Shown one piece after another: positions 11,067 to 21,578 of a stretch of DNA of 64,000 nucleotides. The stretch covers positions 14,198,001 to 14,262,000 of the forward strand of contig CM059621.1 in the NCBI GenBank assembly GCA_030435675.1, in the 5' to 3' direction. This stretch comes from Steinernema hermaphroditum. Lineage: Eukaryota; Nematoda; Chromadorea; Rhabditida; Steinernematidae. A program made the position numbers and the translations under genes. Each line of letters opens with the position of its first letter. The stretch's first letter is position 1. Below the pieces are notes generated by a model. The model was not told where the DNA came from and searched no databases. It was given only the letters and a program-made list of their open reading frames with translations.

Positions 11067-11399
11067 TCACAAAACGCTTTCCATAACGCATCGTTTTCTT
11101 TGATTTTTGGTTAGCGTGATCAAACTGGGGTTAAAACTGCTCATCCATCCTCGTCTAGACAGAAATTTCGAACGTAATTTCCTAAGGTGAGACCGGTCGA
11201 ATTCGAACAAATTTTTTAACACGGTAGATACGGCAGGGTGTAGTAGTTCCACGTTTCTGTTGTGCATGTTATCCTTTCTGGGAAACTTGACAGAAGGCGC
11301 GCTGCTGTAGGCCTTCAGCGTTGGAATGGAACTGTGGTCGATCTCGATCTGCTTGATGAGTTTTACGAACTCCTTGAGGCAGTTGGCGATTTTGGGCAC
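11067..11399 (-). CDS. possible gene fragment, 110 aa open frame
   Basis: An open frame starting MPKIANCLKEFVKLIKQ with a protein-like first 80 residues (amphipathic helix, then HPAVSTVLKNLFEFDRS). It has no recognisable domain, no convincing neighbouring exon and no promoter signal. It may be one exon of an unrecognised gene, a pseudogene remnant or chance. Confidence 0.2.
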   Translation of the reverse strand: MPKIANCLKEFVKLIKQIEIDHSSIPTLKAYSSAPSVKFPRKDNMHNRNVELLHPAVSTVLKNLFEFDRSHLRKLRSKFLSRRGWMSSFNPSLITLTKNQRKRCVMESVL

Positions 11400-13242
11400 T
11401 TCTTAACTAACTAGCTTCTTCGCTTCTTAAACAAGCCTGAACTTCGTGATGAACTTTTTGCAATAAAGCTGTATTACCGATTTGGATTTGATTTGTTCCA
11501 CATTCTTGACAAGATTCAAGCAGATTAATTCTAGTGGTGTCTATGTGCCTTATGTTTCTTCATTTGAGTCTAAATTTAAGGTTAATTTTTGTATTCGTTT
11601 CGTTGCTTCGTGCCCTTGTAAACCATAATTTTTGTACAATTTTAGCGCACCCTGACAGGACGGAAATCTAGTATCCGATTTTCTGAATTTCACTAATTTT
11701 CAGATCACAAACTGTTCTATTCTAATAAAGTTATCTATCTGAATTGTACTTTGTGAAACACATTCACGGTCTATGTGTTGTTTTCTTCTTTTCTAGATTT
11801 TCTTCAAAGCAGACAAACGCTATATTTTTGTCTTCAATAGAGGGGACCTTACCCAGCCTGATTCGTCCTGAAAATCCCTTATTAGTGCCAGAAATTTCTA
11901 GTAGGAAAATAAGGTTTGGAAAGTTTTCTTGATAAGACATAAACATAATTTTTGATTTCCAGCTCAAATTTGGACTATAGAGCGTCACTGAATCATGATT
12001 GTTTTGTCCAGTTTCTCTGTCTGTCAAGAAATAGTCCTTTTAATATGAATAGACGGTTGTCTCAGGGTCATAAATGGATTTGCATCCTATTGAGCAACAG
12101 ATCACATAATCTACTCTTCGCTTATCTCAGACCGTTGCTGCGCGTGAAGGTCACGCGATGGATCAATTGGATTATGTGAGATTTTTGTCCACAGGGTTAC
12201 GTGGAAGAAGACAGTTCATTTCAGTTCCAAGTCTCTTTGAGCTTTGAGTCAGATCCGTTATTTCGGAGCTCCGATATTATCTGGGTAATGTCATGTTTGA
12301 TATTTTTTGCTTTATTTCGTCTTGACATGAATTTCACTAGCCAGCAATCATCGTCACTCAAGTTATTCGCGATGCACCCGCTTTAGACGTGTCCTAAACT
12401 GGTTTAATCGCCGCGATAAAGATGATGACTTATGATATGCGTCTGAGCAAACAGAATCGGTGCGGAAGGACGAGATGTTGTTACCTAATCGATGCATAAC
12501 GAGAGGGGATGACAGGTTCCAAGGGCTAAGTAGTATATCAATCTGTTCTGATAGGAAGATTTTTGACCGCAAACACCACAATATAGCAGGAACGTCTATA
12601 ATAAGGATATTTAACCTGTCCAAGATGGCAAGAGTATCAATATGCTACTTGAGCCACAGTGTCTTGCACGGCATAGTTTTGTCTTAACGCTTCAAGAGAT
12701 AAACTCGTAGCTAACATACACTGTGCGGACGATTTTCGGCTGCCTTCTGAGTGCGAATATAAACTTTTTTTATCGTAAACGTTTCGGTTAGTATGATTTA
12801 ATATATACGCTCATTAATTTAAATAGTTTAATATATACGCTATTTTTGCCTGTCTCCCTCCGTGACAAGTCTAAATTAGGCGCACAAAGAGGTCAATTCA
12901 TCTTTCAGGACTTCACGAGTTTATTTCATGAATCAAGGCATTTCGCCTTGCATCGAATAATAAACAAACCTAGGATGCCACTTTGCAGCCAGCTTCATAC
13001 CTGACGTTGATGTCGAACCGTGTGTCGATGATGGCAATAGCTCATTCAAGTCACAGTCAGATCAGTTTATAACGGTGATTCTTGCAATTAGTTTAATATA
13101 TACGCTAGTTTAATATATGCAAAGGTCGTCTTTGACTTCATTGTGCCTTTGGTGAATTCTATACGTAGCCTTTTCACGACCTGATTTCAAGAATCAAAGA
13201 TCTTACGTCTTGCACGACATCGAATAATAGACAAACAAAGGA
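11400..13242. other. gene-free, repeat-bearing region
   Basis: AT-rich sequence with frequent ATTTTTG. The 16-mer GTTTAATATATACGCT (or a near copy) occurs four times between 12796 and 13118. Two copies of repeat family RF2 lie at 12905-13035 and about 13170-13240. No coding region is convincing. Confidence 0.5.
12905..13035 (+). repeat. repeat family RF2, copy 1
   Basis: Contains CACGAGTTTATTTCATGAATC, GGCATTTCGCCTTGC, a run like ATAAACAAAC, and GATGTCGAACCG. The same ordered blocks occur at about 13170-13240 (partial), 53975-54105 and 57945-58010 (partial). No coding capacity. Confidence 0.55.
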
Positions 13243-13499
13243 TGTGGAAATAAAAGAAATGGCGCTATGCCTGGAAGATAGCCCGTGAAGCGCCTGAGAA
13301 ATGGTTGACGAAGCGCGAAGAATGGCGAACACCTATGATGCGTTCCACTGGAACACCGAGACGAATTCACGTAGAACATAGGAACGGAACGGTGGCAACT
13401 ACAAGCAAGAGAAGAGGAGCGACCACAATGAATTCATATGGGGTGTTGCTCGATGTAATGTTAACGATTCCACAGCACTGCCTTGCTCCCTCCAAATAA
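13243..13499 (+). pseudogene. LINE remnant: C-terminal end of a reverse transcriptase protein
   Basis: In one frame this reads KKWRYAWKIAREAPEKW and continues EEWRTP, aligning with KRKWTYAWKMANEDETKW and AEWRPP near the C-terminus of the retrotransposon protein at 48064-49449. The catalytic RT domain is absent and similarity fades downstream. It is a short, old, 5'-truncated LINE copy. Confidence 0.7.
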
Positions 13500-13599
13500 T
13501 AAAATTTTTGTTGCTTTTTGTCGCAGCTTTGCTGCGAAGTTACGGATTTTTTCTTTCTAATCGTTATGCGCATCTTAAGTTCGGGGTATCGAGGCCAAT

Positions 13600-14508
13600 A
13601 GTGTGGTAAAAGCGCTGAACGCTACGCATACGCATCTCCATCTCGGAGTCTTCTTTACGCATCAGTTCGCGGAGCGAACGTACGCATTCTCCTCTCGTTG
13701 TGTAAACTCGAAACGACCTCCCGCTCGCTCGACTGTGGTTCCCGCTCGCGCAGAAGAGCGCGCTTCTTCGTGTTGTTGTTTGTTGTATCGCTGGTGCGAA
13801 CATTTATTGTGTTGCTTGGTTGTTCTGTTTATCGTGCTGATAAATTGTTGCCTTTTAGCTAGCTTTCTAGAACGCAACGCAACCTAGTTGGTTATCCCGA
13901 ATTCGTCGAGCCGTGTATATATTCGTCGTCGTATTCCGCGGTTATTTGGCCCTGTATCTCGCTGAGAGCAGGAGGGACTTCGCTGCCAGAAGAGCGCGTA
14001 AGTCAGTAGTTGCTAGGGACTACGTATCGCCACCAGGGGCGATTTGGATCACACGCAGTGATCAAGAAGAAGAAGAGAAAGGACGTGTCACGTACGCTAC
14101 AGCGGCCTTCAAGGGCATTTCCCCGCGTGGCGCTTCCGATTGCTGCGGATCGGATCGGAAGTTAGAGGCGAGCACCGCCGTACGCAATTCCTCCTCTTTT
14201 ATTTTTACTTAATGAATGTTGAGAAGATGCCCTGGACTCCCACCGCGAAGCCCCTGCACCGTAGCCCCGACCGTGCGAGCGAGTGCCATCCGCGCAGCGT
14301 TCCTGTTTTCGTTATTGCTTGTTGTTCGGGGGTGTGGTTGCTTTTGTATTAACCGGGTATCGTTCCCTTGTGGACGGTTATAAAGTGTTTTTCCTAAGTC
14401 GTGCCCCGCGTCCCACGCACAGGAATTGTCACCGGAGTCTCGTCGGACAACCCTCTCGTCGTTTCTCGCCCGGTTCCCCACATTCGTACGGCTGTGCCCG
14501 TACAACAT
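13600..14508 (+). mobile_element. LTR-like region of a retrotransposon remnant
   Basis: The segment ending ...GGCTGTGCCCGTACAACA, just before a primer-binding site, is the 3' end of an LTR: the same terminal block (GTCTCGTCGGACAAC then CATTCGTACGGCTG and CCCGTACAACA) recurs at 15855-15924. The 5' boundary of the LTR is not certain, and no complete second LTR exists. Confidence 0.55.
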
Positions 14509-14520
14509 TGGTGCCCCGAG
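14509..14520 (+). other. retrotransposon primer-binding site (tRNA-Met type)
   Basis: TGGTGCCCCGAG directly follows the LTR end. Its first ten bases are complementary to the 3' end, including CCA, of animal elongator tRNA-Met (...CGGGGCACCA). Confidence 0.65.
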
Positions 14521-14883
14521 ATCGGTACGGATTATCCGTCGGCCGATACGGAATTGAGACTGATTGCCTCCCGCGTTATTTGTTTGCAACGTGTGATCTC
14601 CCTCCAGCGACTCCTTGCAGTCCATAGGGGGAACACTTGTAAATTTCCAGCCGCCGTTCGCGTATTTGCCGTGCCCGTGCGCATTTTTGCAGTGTATAAT
14701 CCCTCACAGCGACTCAACGCATTCCATCGAGGTAACGCTAGCAAACTCATAACCACCGCTCATTCTTTACTGCGTCACCTCCTATAGCGACTCCACGCAG
14801 TCCAAAGGAAACGCATTCCCCAGCACACTCTGCACGCGACTATCCACAGCGACTCCAAGCAGTCCCGGAAATACGCGTCAATC

Positions 14884-15687
14884 ATGAGAGCTGAAAGACC
14901 TACCCGCAAAGCTGCGGAAGAGGCAAAGCGCAAGCTGAACACGCAGAACAGGCACACCGGCGATATCGACCACATACTCGCCACAATGGACATCGAGGAT
15001 CGGCAGAAAACCGCACACCTCACTAAGATGCCGAACAAGGACAACGCCGCGGACAGATCGTACAAAACCGACCACAACCTTACCACTCCAGGCAAGAAGG
15101 TCGAAGCACAAATGGCAGGACCACACGCCATGAGCAAAACCATCCATACCCCTCACAACGGCTGGACGCCAGGACAGGTTTGCAAGGAGATGCATCGTAG
15201 AAACTCTGCGAGTGACCGCACCGCGCATGCATCAGAAAACAACAGCTGGAACGTCTCAAGGAGCACGAACTTGAGTAAGTACTCGTTCCGAGAGATAGAA
15301 GAGGAGTTAGCAAAACGCCGCGCCGCCGGTGCTAACAACTCACACAGCCGGTACATCGCACCAGAGCCAGCAAACGCTAGCCGTACTCCACAACAGGCAC
15401 AGTCCTACAACCAAATGGCGCACATTAGCCAGAATAACAGTCATAATTCTTCTTCTGGATCACGTCCAGGACCCACGCCGTTCGTGCCAACGTATGCACA
15501 CGGTTTAGCTCCACACAACACCGCTGCTTACCAGGTTAACCCTGCTTTCGGTTACCATTACGCACATTTCGAAAATGCCGCCTCGCTGCAGAACGCATAT
15601 GGCGTAGCTGCTACTCACGCATGGCCGCAACAAGTCAAGGAAGAGCGACCAGCGACTAAGCAATTCGCTCGGCGCTTCATTATGATA
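14884..15687 (+). CDS. gag-like protein of the LTR element (truncated)
   Basis: A long open frame beginning MRAERPTRKAAEEAKRK lies about 360 bases after the primer-binding site. It is rich in Asn, Ser, Ala, Pro and His, with short basic patches, typical of a retrotransposon Gag. No CCHC knuckle, protease or polymerase follows: the frame runs straight into the fold-back at 15688, so the element is truncated. The clade (BEL/Pao or Gypsy) cannot be told. Confidence 0.55.
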
Positions 15688-15998
15688 AAGTCTCAAGTGC
15701 AGTCGAGTGACACTTTTCGAGGAAGCTCACTTCAGGGGAACTGTGCTATGGCGTCATTCATTCAGATTATGAGACTGAAGGTCGTGAGTTCGATCCTCAC
15801 TTGGGGCACCAATGTTGTACGGGCGCAGCCGTACGAATGAGGGAAACCGGGGGAGTCTCGTCGGACAACTCTCTCGTCGTTTCTCCCCCGGTTTCCCACA
15901 TTCGTACGGCTGCGCCCGTACAACATGAATGACGCCATAGCACAGTTCCCCTGAAGTGAGCTTCCTCGAAAAGTGTCACTCGACTGCACTTGAGACTT
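15688..15998. repeat. fold-back made of retroelement ends
   Basis: Outer arms 15688-15761 and 15925-15998 are reverse complements. Inner arms, about 15812-15857 and 15880-15924, are two head-to-head copies of the LTR end around a short loop (CTCGTCGGACAACTCTC). The tRNA-Met-like segment sits on one side only, between outer and inner arm. It is a palindromic rearranged retroelement product. Confidence 0.75.
15751..15811 (+). pseudogene. tRNA-Met 3' region with genomic CCA, joined to an LTR end
   Basis: Reads GCGTCA, then an anticodon-arm segment in inverted orientation (TTCAGATTATGAGACTGA), then GGTCGTGAGTTCGATCCTCAC (a perfect T arm), then a GGGGCACCA end. In elongator tRNA-Met the arm reads TCAGTCTCATAATCTGA, so here it is flipped. 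The encoded CCA abuts an inverted LTR end, indicating a copied primer tRNA rather than a gene. Confidence 0.7.
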
Positions 15999-16109
15999 TT
16001 ATTTGGCTTTTCTATATACATACAAAACGATCCTATTACAAAGCCGTGTTCTTCTTATTAAAAAATCATCTTGTTTTAAAAGAATAGTTTGAATAAATTA
16101 ACGAATCTT

Positions 16110-19100
16110 CTACTCTTCCCGCGTCTCTTCTTTGATCTGCAGAGTCGCCGCAGCCGCCGCGGCCTCTTCCTGTTCCGTCATCGTTACCGTAACCGTATTC
16201 TGCAAATTAGAGGTTTTCCAAGGCTATTTAAGCTCTCAGTGTACCTGTGGTGCCCGAGAAACCTGTGGGTAGATCGGCTCTGGGACGTTCATTGTCGTCG
16301 CCTGCATGCCAGGATCTAAAGATACCGTACACTTCTGGCCGATGAGCGAAAACGTACAGAATCCATTGAAAGCACCGGCGATCTGAAGTGCGTTTGCGTC
16401 CGGGAAAAGGACCGACTGAGAGTACTGAGTGATGTCGGCCGGGTTGACGACGATCGAAGACTGCGCGTCACCGTCAGTCCTCTGAGAGAAGTAGAGGCCC
16501 GTATTGGCAGCCTGCAGTTCGGCTTGGTGCGAGAGGTCTTGGTGACTCGGCAGCGAGGGGTAGTGCTTGATGACTTGAGGAATCGACTGGGAGCCGGCCG
16601 AGTTGGATGTGGAGCTCTTGGACTTGCGGTTGTCGTTGGAACCGCGAGGTTTGCGTTTTCTCGTTTGCAGTTGGCCTTCCTTCTTCATGGAGACGGGCCG
16701 GGGAACTCCGTGCAGCTTGAAGTAGAGACCGCACGCGCTAAAAACAGTGCATATGGTCTTTCGATGAAGTGAGAGAGCAATGGATTCAAAGATATCTTTA
16801 AAGATTGAATTTGGCAAATTCAATTCAAAAAGCGTTTCGATTTTTTGCGTTCACATGCGACCACCGGCACCGGCACTGCCGCAGGTGACGGCGCCGGTGG
16901 CAACCTGAACACAAAACGGTGCCGGTGCCGGAGACGGTGGTCGCATGTGAACGCAAAAAATCGAAACGCCTTTCTGTTTTTCTGGCTTTTGTGTAAGGCC
17001 GATATACTTCGATATATGTTAATTGCAGCAATTTTTGGGTACAGAAGATTTATCTTTTTGATCTTTTTGCATTGTACGCAGTCATCGAGCTCTAATTTTG
17101 TTGGCTGATCAAACTGGTCAGAACCAAATTGGGCTTTTTTCGATTTGGTCGTTCGTTTTTGATCCGTTCCTATTTTTGGCTTCACTGAATTCATTTCAGA
17201 ATTAAAAAGCGCTCATGCTATAAATTTTTGTCACAATTTCCATTTGACCTAGAGTAGTGTAGTACTCAAAATTTTGTGTTTCTATTTTAGTTTCGTTTAA
17301 AGCATATATCCTTAACATCTGTATCTGACTACGAAGATTGAATTTTTGATACGTCGGTGATCGGAACGAAGTCATTGACCCACCCATTGGACTGCAACTG
17401 TCTTTATGAATAAAATCTTGAGCAAGATGATCTTGGTGATAGGTGATCTTTTCGCAAAGTTCTCCACGAGAGGCAAAAGGTGCTCTGGTCCCAGAGCTTC
17501 TGGTCCCGAAAGCAAACCCATAGATTCGAAAGAGTCCCAAGGTGGACGAAAGCAAACGTATAAAGTCATTACCCGAACTACCGGCTTAAATGCTTTTGCT
17601 AACCCGAGTTTAATGTGCCGCTTCCTCCTTTTCGGTCCAGTCTTTCCAAAAACGCAACATCACACAGCGCATTTTGGTCAGAGAAAGTCAAAAATCAACC
17701 TATAACAAGAAATAAATTTTGCCTTCTCTTCATTTTTTTGTGTCGATATTCACATATGCTACTTCGATCAGAGATAAGTGCAAAAACGAGTTGCTCCGGA
17801 ATCGAAACTCGCGACGGTCTTCTATATACGTTAATTGCAGCTTTTTGAGCAATGTGATCTTTTTGCGTTATAATAAGGAATGGAACGCAGTCACTGAAGT
17901 CTATTTTTGTTTGCGTCTGCTGCTTCCATTTCGTGCTAGTCATTTTTTTTTCATTTATTTTGCTATCTCTGTTCACATAGTCATTTTTGGGTGTAAATTC
18001 TTCCCGAGTTAAAAATCATATCCTTCTGTTGTCGTCTCCCAGTCTACGGTCTGATGGCTGTCGTAACTGTTCCATTTCCATTCAAGCAACTCAGGCCTTT
18101 CAACAGCTTGAAATCTTGAGACTCTAGACAATGCATGTAATTTTCCCGCAAGTAACTTTGTTTGGCCAGACCTTATGCATTCGATTCATAATATATAAGT
18201 AAAACTTGGCGTCGTACCACCAAAAAGGCACAAAAGTTGACTGCAAAGTCATCATTTTTCATTCGTTTTTCATAAAATTTTTGTACATTCGGAATGGCAA
18301 TCCTATTAAAGACCTTGTTATGTTTTATTTTCCTTTTTTTTGTTTCATTACACGTAATTTCTGAAGGGTAGCTCTAAAACGTGGCTGTGGCAGTGATCGT
18401 GGCAGATGTCGTGAGAGAAGGGTGGAAAACGTGGGAGAGGCATTGAAACAAAGGTTAGCCATGAGAAAATGTGGCTGACAATGAGAAATGGGGGCTAGCC
18501 ATGGTGAAAGTGTAACCTGCCATGGAACTTGCCATGGAAGATCGTGGCAGGACCCTTCGAAACGTGGCAAGCCATGGGAAAACGTGGGAAGGCATGGGAA
18601 AACGCAAGTTCCATGGCAAGTTACACTTTCCCCATGGCTAGCCCTCATTTCTCGTTGTCAGCCACATTTTCTCATGGCTAACCTTTGGTTCAATGCCTCT
18701 CCCACGTTTTGCCACGCCTTCCCACGTTTCGAAGGGTCCTGCCACGATCTTCCATGGCAATTCTGAGAACCGGTGTTCTATTTTGGTCGCCAAAAAATTT
18801 GCTTGCCGCAAATGATGAATGTGAAATATTATCTTATTGTGATTTTTGGCGCCCAGTAGTAAAAGTGGAAATTTTGTTTTGATGCACTCCCATTTGTACT
18901 AGTCGTTTTTGACAGCATTTTGTTCAGAACAAATTCTTCCAGAGTTAAAAATCATATCTTCTGTTATTTGATGGCTGACGTGACTGTTCAAGCAACCCAC
19001 GCCTTTCATTATCTTGAAATTTTGAGACTCTAGGGTGCACCACAATGCATACAGTTTTCCCGCAGGTCACTTTGTTTCGCAACTGGTAGTGAAATGCGAG

Positions 19101-21578
19101 TTTTTTGGATAAGAAGGGAAACTCGTTGCTCTATTTGCCTGTGAAATTCCGTGGAATATCCTTGTGCATAAAGTGACAGCTTTGTTGGACAGCTTGGTCG
19201 CCATTTCATGCGATTCACTACAGAAGAAACTCACTTGCAAACAGGCTCTCCCTCGGCGTTTCTTCTCCACAGCGTCGTCGTCGATCCCTTACAGTTACTA
19301 CACACCAATCCGACCCTCCTTTGGGCGTTTCCACTCCCGACGTTCGGCTTCTTGCCATTCCCGGAACTCGACGGGGTGTTCACCGTGGGTTTCGTGGGCC
19401 GAGGCACGGACGGGGATGAGATGCTTTGAGAGGCGAGCGTGGTCGCCGCCTCTACCTTTGCCGTATCTTCGGTCACGTAGGTGGGGTTGGGTCTCATGTA
19501 CTGATGGTACTCCGTCATATCCATCTTCGGCACCTCGGGCTGTTTGATCGCGGTTGCAGTCGCGACGAACTGTTGGTTCTTGGCACAGGTCTTGCAGAGT
19601 TGGAGCCCTTGAGGATCCTTCATCGCGTCCACCTCTACCTGATTTCCACAGCGCGCACATTCGGATGCTGCGTGAGGTTGGGATACTGTAGGCATCGTGG
19701 TGGTGTACTGAAACGAGGAGTTCAGTATGATGGAGTGGGGTGGAACCCACGACGTCTTGCGCGAGGCCGGACTGCACGGGTACGGTGGTTACTTGGTAGC
19801 CGAAGTTGGCGGCCGAATCGATCGCCGACGAGAAGCTCTGCGTGTAGTCAGCGCGCATTTGGGGTGCGCTGAAGGCGCTGAAAAGGGCACAGGATGAAGA
19901 TGTATATGAAGGGAGGAATACTGTACTACAGTCAATTGCTTAATGACTGAAACAATGTCCAAGAATATTTGAAGGGTCATCAAAGTTGAACTCCTTTAAA
20001 TAAACAGAGAAGAGTCTGCTGGTTTTTAGCGATAAACGGTAAATGGAAGCGGTCGCATTCAATCATTCGGGGAGCGGTTGCTTTCAGACTTCAGACAGAA
20101 TGAGGTCTGAGACTGGCGTTGAACCGACACCTACCGATTACAGATCAGGCACGTTCGTAATTAGCCATATATACAGATCGAAAGCGACCAGTTCATTGCC
20201 ACTATGCCTTCGAGACAAACGGTTTACCGGGGTAGATCGGAATAAAACGATTCCATGAGCCAATCTACGATGTCTCCATCCGAAAATCCATCATGGAAAT
20301 TGAAATTTCATGGAAACAGAGGCAGATTCATTGTCCCATATTTTTCACTTATTTTTTTCTGGTTTATACATTTTCATATCTGTGGGCGTCGCTCAAGTAT
20401 CCTCAACACAATTTTTGCAGAACTTCTCAAATTTCCAAAATTTCTCACACAGTTCGACCAGAAGTTCTAGATTCATCAGGTTATTTTTGGCCAGAAGACC
20501 AGTGCAGCCACAAGACTCTTCAAAACGTCTGATGCTCAAAATTTTTTTCGTTTCTTTTTCCGTAGAAAATATCTTCGCCTTTTTTCGTACACGAATTGAA
20601 CCATATTTGAAACTAGTTCGATCCTGAAGAAAGGAAAGCGTTAGCCCCATATAGCTTCATACACATAACAAAATTTTTGAACGAATCTTCTGCGTGTTTT
20701 TGCAGCGACTCCAAGCTCACTCTGGAAGGCGAAGTGAGATTGGAGACCGGCGTTGAACCGATCTCGACTCGTTACAAATCGTCTGACATGGGTTCCAATA
20801 TCCTTAATATAATTTTTGCACAGCTTTCCTCAGCGCATAGTTTTCCTTTTCCATTCCTTTTCACATAGTTCTCGACCAGACGTTCTGCATAGATTCATCA
20901 GGTTCTTTTGGGTGGGAGGAGCAGTGAAAGCCTCAGCACTCTTCAAAACGTCTGTTCCTCGAAAGATTTATTTTTGCATAAAAAATTTTGTCTTTTTTTT
21001 CTGAAATTGAACCATTTTTGAGATCTGTTCATTTGTTCATGGAATGGAAAACTTTAATCCTTGCTTAAAAAACATTTTTGAATGAATCTTCTGTAGTTTT
21101 TTTGAAACTCACTCTGGAAGGAAATTCGCAACTGCCGGATTAACCGCTGCCGCCTGGTACATTTGATAGTAATGTTGAGGTTGGTAGATGGTGGAGTAAT
21201 ACTGTTGCTGTCGGTAGCTGTCCATCGCGAAATCCGCTACTAAAAGCACTTAGTCTTCGTGCTGGATGCCGATCTTACATGGCTGAACGTTGGACAACTG
21301 ATGGAACTCTTGTGATGCGTGTTCCGCTATCACAGACGTGCGAGAAGCTCCGTTGGAAGTGGACTGGTCATGGTCTAGGCATACAGCGATATAGATATAG
21401 AAATGCAGGAATGATTACCGTCTTTTTTTGTGTTTTTGTCTTTGTCGTCAGCAGCTTGTCCGAAGGCTGGATTCGACACCGCCGCGGGAAAGGTGCAAGA
21501 TGTGGGGAGATTGAGACCGTAGTTCGTCATTGGGGACAAGTAGGTGACACCGATTTGAGAAGCGGGGTTGGCTTCCAT
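16110..21578 (-). CDS. elt-2: ELT-2-like GATA transcription factor, 475 aa
   Basis: Nuclear DNA-binding factor of the nematode intestinal ELT-2 type. Exons read downward: 21578-21419, 21239-21113, 19877-19793, 19707-19235, 16737-16245 and 16199-16110. All junction phases agree and the total is 476 codons. The canonical finger is C260-x2-C263-x17-C281-x2-C284 with [19 protein letters not shown], followed by the basic arm [17 protein letters not shown] and TRKRK. An upstream finger, Cys141/144/162/165, keeps the x17 spacing but lacks the Trp, like the vestigial N-terminal finger known in C. elegans ELT-2. The N-terminus is Tyr/Gln-rich (activation-like) and the C-terminus ends in a Glu/Ala-rich tail. 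The 2.5-kb intron that splits the finger is full of inverted repeats. Family assignment is secure; orthology to elt-2 rather than elt-7 is inferred. Confidence 0.88.
16829..16973. repeat. perfect-armed fold-back in intron 4 of the ELT-2-like gene
   Basis: Arms of about 40 bp (GCGTTTCGATTTTTTGCGTT and ACATGCGACCACCG, with their reverse complements) surround a GC-rich centre of CCGGCACCGGCA-like units. It has the shape of a short fold-back DNA element. Confidence 0.75.
17975..19085. repeat. direct duplication in intron 4 of the ELT-2-like gene
   Basis: Blocks at about 17975-18180 and 18900-19085 share ordered segments (GAGTTAAAAATCATAT, TTCAAGCAAC, CTTGAAAT, TTGAGACTCTAG, CAATGCAT, TTTTCCCGCA) with small indels. 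The two copies flank the fold-back at 18390-18765. Confidence 0.6.
18390..18765. repeat. nested inverted repeat in intron 4
   Basis: Main arms at about 18421-18530 and 18611-18715 are reverse complements (AAGGTTAGCCATGAGAAAATG against CATTTTCTCATGGCTAACCTT). An inner block around 18535-18580 is repeated inverted at 18716-18760. The many CCATGG/CGTGG motifs give several alternative hairpins. No coding capacity. Confidence 0.75.
20043..20225 (-). repeat. tRNA-derived SINE, copy 2
   Basis: On the minus strand: an A-box-like CATAGTGGCAATG, an anticodon-arm-like CTGATCTGTAATCGG, and a T-arm segment GTCGGTTCAACGCC fitting the B-box consensus. The body is shared with copies at 10735 and 20725. The source could be a tRNA-Thr(TGT), but the loop is imperfect. 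Confidence 0.5.
20725..20790 (-). repeat. tRNA-derived SINE, partial copy 3
   Basis: Contains GGTTCAACGCCGGTCTCC and GATTTGTAACGAG on the minus strand, matching the 3' tRNA-like part of copy 2 only. Confidence 0.45.
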
